Source: Selaginella tamariscina
Lineage: Eukaryota; Streptophyta; Lycopodiopsida; Selaginellales; Selaginellaceae
NCBI GenBank assembly: GCA_003024785.1
Contig: PUQB01000030.1
Location: forward strand, 425,414 to 489,413
DNA length: 64,000 bases
Direction of reading: 5' to 3'
A model generated the notes under the pieces. That model was not told the DNA's origin. It saw nothing but the letters and a program-made list of their open reading frames with translations, and ran no database searches. Positions within the stretch are counted from its first letter, which is position 1. Each line of letters opens with the position of its first letter. Positions 42,161 through 53,160 of this stretch are shown here, one piece after another. The position numbers were made by a program, and so were the translations under genes.

Positions 42161-44314
42161 ATGTCATAACCTTGGGAAAAGACTTCACATTGTTTTTAAT
42201 ATACTCTCAATCAAATTTTATATTTTACATAAGTACCCTTATTAAACTTTAACACAGAATAAGTTTAGCAAATTAAATTTTAATTACTGAACTGGTTTTA
42301 TTTCTTAACTCTACTATATTTTGGTGAGTTTAATTAATTCTTAATTATTTAATTAAAACTAATTAATTAAAACTTTTAACTGTTTTAATTGCTCACACAA
42401 TTCCGGCTAATATGAGGACACCATCAACAAGTACCTTGTGATAATTAAAGGCCAATATATCACTCAGTACAGTGATCTCATACATAGGAGAAACATCAGT
42501 GATTCTTTAAGGTACGAATATTCTCTTTTAAAATTTTATGGCAAACTAAATGGTTTCACATCATCCTCATGTTAAGCATCTCTTAGTCGCATGTGAAACA
42601 TAAAATACCAACCAACTTGCCAACAAATCCCAAGTAATTAATACATATACATTATATAAGTATTTGTATACGTATACATTGTATATTATACGTACCTAAG
42701 ACACATGGGTATCCCAGAAGCATCCAAAACGTAATCACTTGGGTTTATACACTATAATACTTCATACACATGTAAGAAGATGGGGTCTTTGCATATCTTA
42801 AGGGAAGCAAACAACACAAGTATCGTGTATAATAATAATTTATAATTAATTAATTAATATAAGATAGCGACTTATGGGGCATCTTTATGCTAGTGTATTA
42901 GGTGTTAATTACGTAAGCGGACATAAAACGATAAAAGAGAGGGAGGACCACGCCTAGACATGGGCAGCCCTAAATGTCGTGCAGATGGGTGACAAAAAGG
43001 ATACCCGCGGGTCATTATTTTTAAAATTTGAATCTGAAATATTCGTCCGTATATACCGCCGTATTTGAAAGTGATATATCGTTTCCGGGGGTGGTCCCTT
43101 TTGCCCCGTGTGGTCAGTCATTTCTTTAACTAGGTCTTTCTCATGGGATTCTATGGGATTCCTGGGATTCTTCGGTGCTTACGAATCCCGTATCGTTGTA
43201 ATGTATATATTTTTTTATACTGCAAGTCCCAATTATACATATATAGCATTTATAGAATGTGTTTGTATAGCGACGTGTTGGAATCATTGTACCGTATGTG
43301 CAGATATGTCTACGGACATGTATGCGTACCATATTTTGAGCGTACATGTCTGTGATTATGAACTTATACATATATATACACATGTACACGAGAACAGTAG
43401 GATGAACCCCACATTTACATGTACAGGTCTATATGTGTCCGTTGTGTGTGTGTGTGTGTGTGAGTGAGAGAGAGAGACAGAACCTCCCTCTACTTCAGGC
43501 CAAACCACAAAAGATAACAAAAGTAGCCAACATGTTTCTAGTATGTTGCGTGCGTGCGCGCGTGTGTGTGAGAGAGAGAGGGGGGAGAGACTGGGAGAGA
43601 GAGAGAGGGAGAGACAGACAGACAGAACTCCAGTACAGGCCAAAACACAAAGATATAAATATCGAATTGATGAACTGCAGAACACCAAGACGAACTTTGA
43701 CTAGAAACTTCTTATAGTTGTCTGTTCACGTATATACGTGGATCCATATTAGACGTAGACGATGATGGGTACACACACGTACACACGCGCGTATATTGTA
43801 TATATATAGCCACCAAACAGGACTTGCACGCTTCTATATATGAGTATGTGAGTGGACAAGGAATTAAGCACAAGGACCAATATAGCAACAATGAGACAGC
43901 AACTACCGTATTGTAGCTTGTCTAGCCAGAAAGCACAGACTAGAAAGTTGCATATGTGTTCTGTTATTGCTTATAAGTCAGACTGTCTATAGAACAACTT
44001 GTGTTCACCGATTGAACGCTGAACTCCTTATATCATAATATAAACTCTTAAACCCTAATTAAACCTTATATTTGAAAAAATATTAGAAAGTTACATATGT
44101 ATTGTCAAGTTAGACTGTTATAGAGCAACTTGAACGTTCCCTTGTATAATAGTATAAATTTAAGATTAGGACGGGTTGTTGATATGTTTATTATGTAGTA
44201 TATATGCACAAGTTTGCCTTTCTGTAATCTTTCTGGCAAGAGTGTGGTGTGCAACAGGATCTCAACTTATCCAGAGCACCCCCACATGCATTGTCTTGTG
44301 TATTTTGCATTTTA

Positions 44315-44356
<42 letters not shown>

Positions 44357-45343
44357 GTGTTATGGATGTGTCTCAACAATAGTGTCCTTAGGACCGGGAA
44401 CAGGGCCCTGTACACATGCAAAGGTGACGGGGACACGTTTGGACATCCATCTAATTACAAGGTCCAAATGTTATTATATATTTCTTTGTTAGGTTGAATG
44501 TTTTAATGAGGCAAAAAGGCGACCAACGATTGCCCATCCCCTTATTGAAGTTTTGTACACGTACGTATAGGTATGGGTCGTGAGAAATTTAAAGCTTTAC
44601 ATATCAAAACATATACATACACGTATATACGTATATGTATGTGTATACATTGTGCTATGAGCTCGCGTGCCTCAAAAGTGGGTGAGAACTTAACACTTTC
44701 TAGTGTGGAGCAACACACATACATAAAACATATGATGAATGGGATAAGGTGGCAAACCTAAAGTGAGGTGGTGTATACTTGTCATGTTTTCCATCATTCT
44801 CCATATAAGAATACCTTACAAAAAATCAATATTTATAATGTTTAAAAGATTCATATGTATCAAAAACTATGAGATGGGACCTTAAAAGCTCACTCCATTT
44901 GAATGCATGTTGGTCCTTAAACTTCTTTTTGAAATGGTGCGAGATAGAATCAATTAGTTACATATACCACGTTAGCACACACACGCACGCACGCACATAC
45001 GTAGCATTAATGATTAAAGTAGTATATAGTGATATACTTACATGAGAAAAATGCATCTCCATGTTGTTTCTTTTTGAATTGGTTTGGAATCTAATAAAGT
45101 AATTAATATAGTTTGTATAAGTTTATAAGTAAAACTCGTATATATATAGGTTTACCAACGATTGAGATGACCGACCCAGCTCCCCGGCAGAAGCCGGTTG
45201 CGGGGGCGCCGGCTTTGACTCGGACAACGGTCGGCAAGGTTGTACAGCGTGGCTCATTATACATATATGTATGTGTACGTACGCATATGTACAATGCGTG
45301 TAATTCCGTTGTTCCTATGCAAGTAGCTTTGTTGAAATATTAA

Positions 45344-45375
<32 letters not shown>

Positions 45376-46379
45376 GTCAACTTCCTGTAAAAAACATAAG
45401 TTTAACATGTTGTGATTAATACACGTCCTTTTCTACTAAAGTTTAAGGTTTTTGTTTAATATTATTAAGTGGGGATTGTCGGGTTAGGGAGAGTCGAATA
45501 TATATATTTATATCATACAGGCTGTTCCCATATTAGAAATCTTCCGTAGGTTGCTTCGGAGCTACAGTTCATGCATGTTCTGCATAATCATGGACTATAG
45601 AGAATTGGCCCCTTTACGCCCTTAGTTTAATCACACAGCAGCTTTAGGGTTAAGATAGTACCAATCAACCATGTATTATATTATATAGCCAAAGTCAAAT
45701 CTCAACAGTTTAACATTGTTTAGTTAAACAATTAAAACTTCAGACTATATTGTATTCCTGCCTGCGTGATTTCATATCCCAACTAACTTCCCTAATCTCT
45801 AAATGATTGTTTGAGCGACCACTTGCAGCAAATATAAACTATGTAAAAGTATATGTGTATATATAATATATGTATAGCTTTGTCTGGTAGCTTCTCTGTG
45901 TTTAAAACATGCCCTCTGCAAAACTCATCACAAAACAAGACCGTAGAATAAAAAGCTTGATTCTACAGACAAACCGTACCAGTTTGTATATCTGTATATT
46001 ATGTATGTGCGGACAATATGTATACGCTGTGTGTGTACAGTGGTATAACTTTTTAAGGTTCGATTCCCATGTGTAGTATACATGTATATACTAGGGTTAA
46101 AGTGGGTAATAGGAGAAGATACGATATATCTTCTGGACATAAGTATGGCAGAGAATTATTAAATAAGCGATTTCATGCACGTACCAGACAATAATAAACA
46201 AGATTGTGTATGTGTATTTAACTGGTGCAGAAAAATATGGGAAGAAGAAATACACCTGAAGTGGTAGAATGAATAAATATCTCGGTATATGTAAAAGAAA
46301 TATTTACGCACGTATAATTAAATAAATACGAATTATTTATCTACTTATATACGCGTATATGATTAAATGCAAAAGAATA
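42161..46379. other. Intergenic region with microsatellites
   Basis: No convincing gene. Contents: GA/GT tracts at 43445-43475 and 43560-43620, (GT)n at 44318-44360, (TA)n at 45346-45370, and a short GC-rich island at 45165-45245 with an open peptide (TDPAPRQKPVAGAPALTRTT) that could be an orphan exon but has no recognisable match. Confidence 0.45.
44318..44360. repeat. (GT)n microsatellite
   Basis: About 20 GT units with one GC interruption. Confidence 0.9.
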
Positions 46380-46747
46380 AAATATTTTCCGGCGATGGAC
46401 GTGGCTGCCGGTCGGCCGGCGGACCTGAGCACGAGGGACTCAATCAGATTTACCGCAAACCTCGCGGACGCCAGACAAGGAATTAAATCCGATTAAATGT
46501 CCTGTAAGTCCAGGACGTGTCCTTAAGACGGAGGTGTCCTTAGCTGCCCCATATGAATGTGGGCGGGCACCACTACCGCCATAGCCAGAGCTTAAGGGTA
46601 GAGAGAAAGGAAGAACATGTGGGTTTGTGATCTTGTCTTGGTGGGAATTACAGATTGCCTGCATTCTCCGACGGCGCATTGTAGATAGTTCACTGTGTTG
46701 TGCAAGAAATCGAGCTTAACAGGTTCTTAGAATAGGGGGGAAAATCA

Positions 46748-48660
46748 ATGTCGTTTGAGCAGAATCACCAACAGAAGGGTTTTGAAGCAGCAGGAGCGAG
46801 GGATGAGGCTTCCTGTGTAGTGCAGCAGCAGGAGAGCAGCGTGGAGAGTCGGACCACTCTCAAGGCACACGACTACATCGGACTGTCCGAGGTCACTTCG
46901 ATGCCGATCAACAACTCGGCTAAGCCTTTACCGGATCTCAATCTCGGAGAAACCGAGCTCCGGCTTGGACCACCCAAGAACAGTAAGAAGTCTGAAAAAA
47001 TGAGAAGAATGAGCCGGATCAGAGTACCAACAATGTCTTCTGGTCTGCTCCGAGAATGATCCAGCAGGATGTAAAGAACAGCAACAACAAGAGGGTGTTC
47101 TCTGAAGCGATTGGAAGTGTTGAGGGTCGTTCTGTCATGCCCAGTCCGAGCATTGCCCCTAGTCCGAGTCCGGCTCCAAGCCCGAGTCCGAGCAACCCAT
47201 CTCCGGCTCCAAAGTCTCAGTTAATGCCGTCACCCATGTACCCATGGAACTCTTCCAAACAACTCCCGGCTGCCTGGAGAATGGGATTGGAGCAGTCTAA
47301 AGCCTCTTTCGGTCCCTTCCCGGCCACCCGGAAGGTCAATGAGTCGTCCGAGAACAACAGTCCGAATAACTCCGGACTAACTTCCAACAAAGAGGATGCT
47401 GCCGAAGATACTACTCCTTCCAACAGGTAAGATCTTATGGGCTCATTCTTAGTGCATCCCGTTCGGTCTCGTGGGTTGTTGTTTCCTCATATTCATGCTC
47501 TTTGGTGCTGTATAATTGAAAGATCATCAGATCTTTGCATATTTTATCAATTCAAGGTCCATTGGGTCTTTTTAGTTTTCTGAAATTCCTGCTCATGTAT
47601 CGACACGATGGTCATCCCGTTGGGTCTTAGGGGTTGCCTGCATTTTTCTGAGTTTCATCTCGGTTTAGTCGGACATTTTCTAACTCGGTCTGTATACAGT
47701 CCACCGGTAGTCGGATGGCCACCAGTGCAATCTTTTCGTAAAAACACATTATCATCGCACCACCTGCAGCACCACAGAAGCCGAGTGTACAGACCGAGAA
47801 CAAGCCGGTTTCTGCATCTCCGGCAACCGCAAATGCCTCGGATCCAACACTGTCGCTGCAAACGCACCAAGTGCTCCACTGTTTGTCAAAGTGTACATGG
47901 ACGGTGTCCCAATCGGTCGCAAGGTTGATCTCAAGTCTAACAACAGTTATGACAAGCTGTCCACTGTCCTTGAGGACATGTTCCACCGGTTTATTAGCGG
48001 TAAGGTTCTGTTGTCCGATATTATTCGTTTCACCTCGCTCTTGTCCGCTGTCTTACCCGATGTTTTGTCCGATATACTTATACCAACTTAACGTTTGTCG
48101 GTGTTTCTGCAGGCCAGAACGGTGCTCCCGAGACGAGTTCCACAGACAAAAAGCTTAACTTCCTTCAAAGCTCCGATTTCGTGTTGACTTACGAGGATAA
48201 GGATGGCGATTTGATGCTTGTCGGTGATGTTCCTTGGGGGTAAGTTGATGATATATACATATCACATGTGTATATGTGTATGTGTATTGAATATGGGGAT
48301 TTGTATACAGTATGTTTACGGGAACAGTGAAGAGGCTGCGCATAATGAAGGGTTCCGAGGCAATTGGGCTTGGTAAGTGAATGTTTATACATATACATAT
48401 CTCATCGAAAGCAGACGTGAAAGAAGAATTGCACATAGAGTTTGAGTTTGTCTTTTTTTCTATTTTTTTTTTTATCTAAGTTCACTCTCTTCTCAGAGAT
48501 GGTTTTTGATATATTAATGTGTATTTCAAACTTCTTTTTTGCTTGGTGTGTGCGTGCGTGTGCGTGGGCGTGTGCGTGTGTATTTACCACACAGAGTGGA
48601 GCTGACGGATCGTTTTTGTGCCGTGCAGCTCCACGGGCTGGTGCTGGGGACAAGGCCTGA
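46748..48660 (+). CDS. Aux/IAA auxin-response repressor, five exons, three single-base frame breaks
   Basis: Proposed exons: 46748-47426, 47700-47999, 48113-48239, 48311-48372, 48629-48660, all with GT/AG borders. Domain [20 protein letters not shown]. Domain II degron: [13 protein letters not shown] (exon 2 start), the site read by TIR1/AFB with auxin. PB1 domain [23 protein letters not shown] and [12 protein letters not shown]. Domain [19 protein letters not shown], then [20 protein letters not shown] and a stop after [10 protein letters not shown]. The protein is a nuclear repressor of ARF transcription factors, degraded in response to auxin. The frame breaks by one base at an A6 run (46995-47000), near 47755 and near 47845; between breaks there are no stops. 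Either a very young pseudogene or uncorrected assembly errors. A Ser/Pro repeat ([11 protein letters not shown]) lies between domains I and II. Confidence 0.85.
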
Positions 48661-50582
48661 AAATATATATTAAAACGTAAGAATCTGATCAACTATATGA
48701 TCTGGTTTTCTGAACCATCGATCATGGATGTCTTCCTGTGTGTTTGTTTTTTTCTATGTTTCTTTTTATATAATATTCCTGGTTTTGTGGTAATAATCTT
48801 GGATTTTATATCCAAGATAACTATATATACATATTTTCCCTTGTTTTGTTAATAAGATGGCTTTTGCCACATACCATGTGTGTAGTTCGCCTATGCATAC
48901 ATATACACATGATGTGTGTGTATTTGTATACGTGTGTTAAACATGGATTTGACTTCTCAAATCCTCAGGCTATGCGTCAAATATGATGGCTTTGTTCTTG
49001 AAGTTACCATTCTGACACCTGTGTATATTATATAATATGTTTAATTATATAATAGAATATATGTAAATATGTAATGCATATCTTGAGATAGTGGGGAGAT
49101 TTCACTTTCTTATGGTGATATATTCTCCAGAGTGATGTAAAGAATGTTTCAAGTTTCACGTATTCCAAGGTGAATGCGCACACACACACACATATTATAC
49201 GTACATGCGTGTGTGTGCGTGTGTGTTAGGTGTGTTTTGAACACCAATGACAGAGAGGGGAACAATAATTGACAATATGGGGCAGAGCAGAAGTTAACAC
49301 AAGTCTTTTCTATCTCCTAGCTGTTCTTTTGTATTAATATGTATATAGATTACTAAATAAATATGTATGTATATATAGTTTACTAAATTATTTAAATTAA
49401 ATACTTTGGACATTGTAGCCATGTGCTTGCTGCATGCCTGCTGTTCCACAGGAAATTAAACACAAGGGAGATGTATATTTTTGCATTAAACACATACATA
49501 TGAATCCAAAACATAAGTAGTATATAGAAATTGGTAGAGTTAGTTAAATATATTAAATTAATATAATCTTAGGATTCCAAACAAGAACAAAGTGTTACAG
49601 TGTCTCTGCCACCCCACCAGCCAACAAGAGTCAGAAGATTGTGATTTCACCCCTTCTGATCTGGAGATAAGACTTCTACACACCACCAGGTGGGTACTTT
49701 ATGTTAAGTAACAAATATAATTTATATTAATTTAAATATTAATAATTAATATAATATTGTTAAGTTTAAGAGACATTAATAACCCACAATAAATTCTTAT
49801 TTATTTTATTTAGATAATTTTTTATTCTAAAGACGGCCAGTAAGTGCTATTCAATCAATGAACAATACCTTTACTTAAATTTTATTTTATATTTGGAATA
49901 ATTTATTACATTAAGCATCAACGTCAGCCATTGCAGGGTGATCAAAGGGGGTCTTCATCTATGCACAAAATGCCATAGGGTGTGTGTGTATATGACTCTT
50001 CTTAAATACATATTCTACAGCCCTATATATGTATAGCTATGTATATAGGCCAGGCTTTCACAGTGGTCTATTTGTCATGTGCTGTGGTGGTAGTGTACAG
50101 TGATAGCTACTTCTTTTGTACTCATATATACACAAATGTATTCACACACGCTCGTATACATATAGTTTATACTCGTGTCTATAGACAAAACACATTCATG
50201 TGTATGTTATGTATATACGTGAGACGTGTATTCATCAGCTTGGTTCCTTCTCTCTCTACACACACTGTTTCTTCCGTGTGTGTGTGTGTGTTGTGTGAGA
50301 GAGAGAGAGAGAGGAGAGAGCTTAAGCGTTTGTATCACTAAGGTATCTATGCAGGCCTGATGAAACAAATGTTGACACACAAAGAACACAGAATGTGTGT
50401 GCGTGTGGCAATTATTTTTAGATATAATTGGATTATATTATGATTGGCCAGTTTGTAAGTATACATATTAGTTTAATACTTTCCATTAACAGATAAAAAG
50501 AGAAAAACAATTTTAAGTTGATTTTATATTAAATTTATCATTATTTTAAAAATTAAGCTACAGTGAAATCTATATTGTTATA
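48661..50582. other. Intergenic region after Aux/IAA
   Basis: No gene seen. Includes the 3' flank of Aux/IAA, short CA/TG tracts (49180-49225), and a GT/GA microsatellite at 50275-50315. Confidence 0.5.
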
Positions 50583-50656
50583 TGGCTTCATCCAGTTTCG
50601 AACTGGAGACCTCCTGTATGTTAGACAGGTGTGATAACCAACTACACCATGAAACC
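50583..50656 (-). tRNA. tRNA-Val(AAC)
   Basis: A complete 74-nt cloverleaf on the minus strand. Acceptor GGTTTCA/TGAAGCC (one G-U), D arm GTGT...ACAC, anticodon stem CCTGT/ACAGG around CTAACAT (anticodon AAC), T arm TCCAG-TTCGAAA-CTGGA, discriminator A. All stems pair, so it is probably functional. It lies 134 bp downstream of the NPH3 gene stop. Confidence 0.92.
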
Positions 50657-50789
50657 CCAGTATTTAAATTCCACTTAACACCTATTAACAACGAAAAGAT
50701 GTTTATTAACAAGTGTTCAAACCCTTTGAGCAGTTTAAATTATAATATATATCTACACAAAATTGCCTGGCATATAAGCATTTGCCACT

Positions 50790-52421
50790 TCACAGCTTAA
50801 GCTCTCGAATCTCACTCTCTTCACAGTCGGGAACGCACTCAGGACTGTTCTCCACGCTGTCCTGCGATGGATACACCTTAAGCCCCGAACTAACAAGGTT
50901 AGCAAACTGCTTCTGTAGCTCCTTAATCTCCTTGGACCTCTTCGAGTTCTCCTCGAGCAGTTTCAAGCTCGCCTGTATGACCTTCTGCATAAGATCCTTC
51001 AAGTCCGGCTGGCAACCCCCACTAACAAGCTCCTCACTGTGTCTCTTCAATACACACTGAAGAACATGCGGTTGGCTAAGGTAACAAGGATTCTTCATAG
51101 CTTTCTCATAAACCGGAACCGAGAGCTTCGAGCAATCAACCGGTCTCCATAACCTCTGTGCATCCTCACTCGACGGCCTGACTCTCTCCATAAACTTGTC
51201 CACCGCCTCGTACAGCACGTCGTGGCATTTCCGGGCGTCCGGAGGGAACGCTTCCTCAATGGCAACAAACGTATTAACCGAGGCGTTCCCACATTCTGCG
51301 TATCCCCACAGGCAGCCGTCAACCTCACCGGCAACGGCCTCCACTTCTGCCGAGTCGTCCTCTTCCGGGTCCCTTTCACTTACAAAATGCTGTACAAGAG
51401 CCAGTAAGGTGTCCGGCTGGAACCGGTACGACTGTATGTAATCGTCAAGCTCGTGTAAGCTCGCTCCGATGCAGTGCTCCAGTTCTGCCTTGACGGACTG
51501 CAAGACGGCAGACTCATTCAGGAGCATTCCGACATGCTCTAGAAGACTGCACCAGTACTGTGAAGAAAGCTCTAGCCAGGGACGGTTCTTCGGGGCGTTC
51601 TTCAGTAACATTCTGATCAGGCAGGTGACAATCCATATCCTGGAGCTCACCCGTTTCGCTTCGGTGTTTATCAGATAGTCCAGCCACTCCCTGACGGACC
51701 TCGACTGCCGACACCGAAGGCTCACGTTTGTACCTGAATCCACCAGGTGGTCCATGAGCTGAGAAGCATACGGTTCCGGGACGGACGAGGCTGCAAGGAG
51801 GATGTCCTTGAGGTTCTGGCTCGGGGAAGTCTGCCAGCTGCTACTTGTGGAGGCCATGGATAATGCAATAGGCACTGAAACATGCTTGGTTTCGAGGAAG
51901 GCCTTGGTGCATGCTGCAGAGATGATCCTCAAGCACCGGGACTCGATGTATTCGTCGGTAGAAGGATAAACCCGAGAGTACTCACGCAACAGACTGACAC
52001 AGGCCCTCCAGCTGCTGAACACATTTGCGTATAGATACTTCTTAGTGCTCTCCACGAGATCGTTCATGCCCAGAAACTCAGCAGCTGCCCTGACCGGACC
52101 GATGTTTGAGAAACTGTAACTGGGTCGGATAATGTAGCAGAAATCTGCAGATATGGCGAAAGCTTCAGGTCCCCCAGGTAGATCATCGATCACTACAAGC
52201 CGACTCTTGGGCTTCTTCTTCCGCTCCGATGAACTACCTGAGGAATTCTCATCGCTGGATGTGTTCTTACTCAAATTCCTGAACAAAGTCGATTCGTTCA
52301 CCAGTGGAAGCATGTGGAGATTGAATTCATGCCCCTGTATTCTCACTGTCAGATCACTATGCTCCCCTGTTTTACGGACTCTCTGTAACCATCCCGCAAA
52401 GCTTCCTTCCTTCTTTGCCAT
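50790..52421 (-). CDS. BTB/POZ and NPH3 domain protein
   Basis: A single uninterrupted 543-residue frame from ATG (52421) to stop. The N-terminal BTB/POZ (~1-125) has DLTVRIQGHEFNLHMLPLVN, a low-complexity SSDENSSGSSSERKKKPKS insert and LPGGPEAFAISADFCY. An NPH3 domain follows (~180-450) with LKDILLAASSVPEPYASQLM, IWIVTCLIRMLLKN and SKLSVPVYEKAMKNP. A C-terminal coiled coil (LKLLEENSKRSKEIKELQKQ) ends it. The family forms substrate adaptors for CUL3 E3 ligases at the plasma membrane, in phototropin and auxin-transport signalling. The length is slightly short of typical (~600). There are no introns, unusual for the family, where one to three are common. The ATG is preceded in frame by a stop, supporting the start. 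Confidence 0.92.
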   Translation of the reverse strand: MAKKEGSFAGWLQRVRKTGEHSDLTVRIQGHEFNLHMLPLVNESTLFRNLSKNTSSDENSSGSSSERKKKPKSRLVVIDDLPGGPEAFAISADFCYIIRPSYSFSNIGPVRAAAEFLGMNDLVESTKKYLYANVFSSWRACVSLLREYSRVYPSTDEYIESRCLRIISAACTKAFLETKHVSVPIALSMASTSSSWQTSPSQNLKDILLAASSVPEPYASQLMDHLVDSGTNVSLRCRQSRSVREWLDYLINTEAKRVSSRIWIVTCLIRMLLKNAPKNRPWLELSSQYWCSLLEHVGMLLNESAVLQSVKAELEHCIGASLHELDDYIQSYRFQPDTLLALVQHFVSERDPEEDDSAEVEAVAGEVDGCLWGYAECGNASVNTFVAIEEAFPPDARKCHDVLYEAVDKFMERVRPSSEDAQRLWRPVDCSKLSVPVYEKAMKNPCYLSQPHVLQCVLKRHSEELVSGGCQPDLKDLMQKVIQASLKLLEENSKRSKEIKELQKQFANLVSSGLKVYPSQDSVENSPECVPDCEESEIRELKL

Positions 52422-53160
52422 GCTGCTATGGATCTAAGACGCCCTCAATGGGCAAATGCAGGTGAAACGACATACCTCATGTTGGGTTCTCTCTTCTCGC
52501 GATTCTAGATGTAAAATCCTTTTCTGAAAGAAGATAAGCTTCCTCTCGCAACATAGGATCAGACCCATGAGCGAATTCCTCGTATTTTACACGAATCTAG
52601 AGACACCCACAGACTAGAATCGGCTAAGGAACATAGCTAGGTCGTAAACAATGAAGACCAAGACCATAGCCGCCCACTACAGCGAATGCCACCGCAAAAA
52701 GGCTCTATTTGTATATAAAAAACAACACATTCTTGTGTTGAATTGAGAACCCAATCCAAGAAAGAAAGAAAAATACTAATAACATCAGAGTCCGACAACA
52801 AGGGGGAACACGTAGTTCTCCGTCGTGGCACGTTGCTGCTTTGTACACTGTACACTGTAGGGGGAATCCTAGCTGGAAAAACAAATGTGTGTGTGGGGTA
52901 TGAATATATTCATTAACACACATACAATTTGGACTTTTGACAGGGAAAGGACAAGCAGAAATATAGTTGTTTCTAGTTACAGAGGAATCCGTTATAGGAT
53001 TCTCTTTCTGGTCGAGGAATCAATGACTGATGAGGTAAGTAAATATGTGTGTAACAACTGCCAGCTTGTGTATATATATATATATATATACACACACACG
53101 CACACACATGCGTATATGTGTGTGTGCTGCCAGAACTCAGGCTGAATTGACCAACCAACT
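52422..53160. other. NPH3 5' region with microsatellite
   Basis: Presumed promoter and 5' UTR of the minus-strand NPH3 gene. A (TA)n(CA)n tract lies at 53072-53108. No TATA box was assigned. Confidence 0.45.

Noticed and set aside
43108-43717. Several overlapping frames around 43.1-43.7 kb
   Set aside because: Driven by GT and GA repeats; no splice-consistent or family-like segment.
45165-45245. GC-rich island as a possible exon
   Set aside because: The open peptide is short, Pro/Ala/Thr-rich and unlike any family I know; no supporting splice or neighbour evidence.
47627-47986. Minus-strand frames over the Aux/IAA second exon
   Set aside because: Shadow frames of the Aux/IAA degron and PB1 coding sequence.
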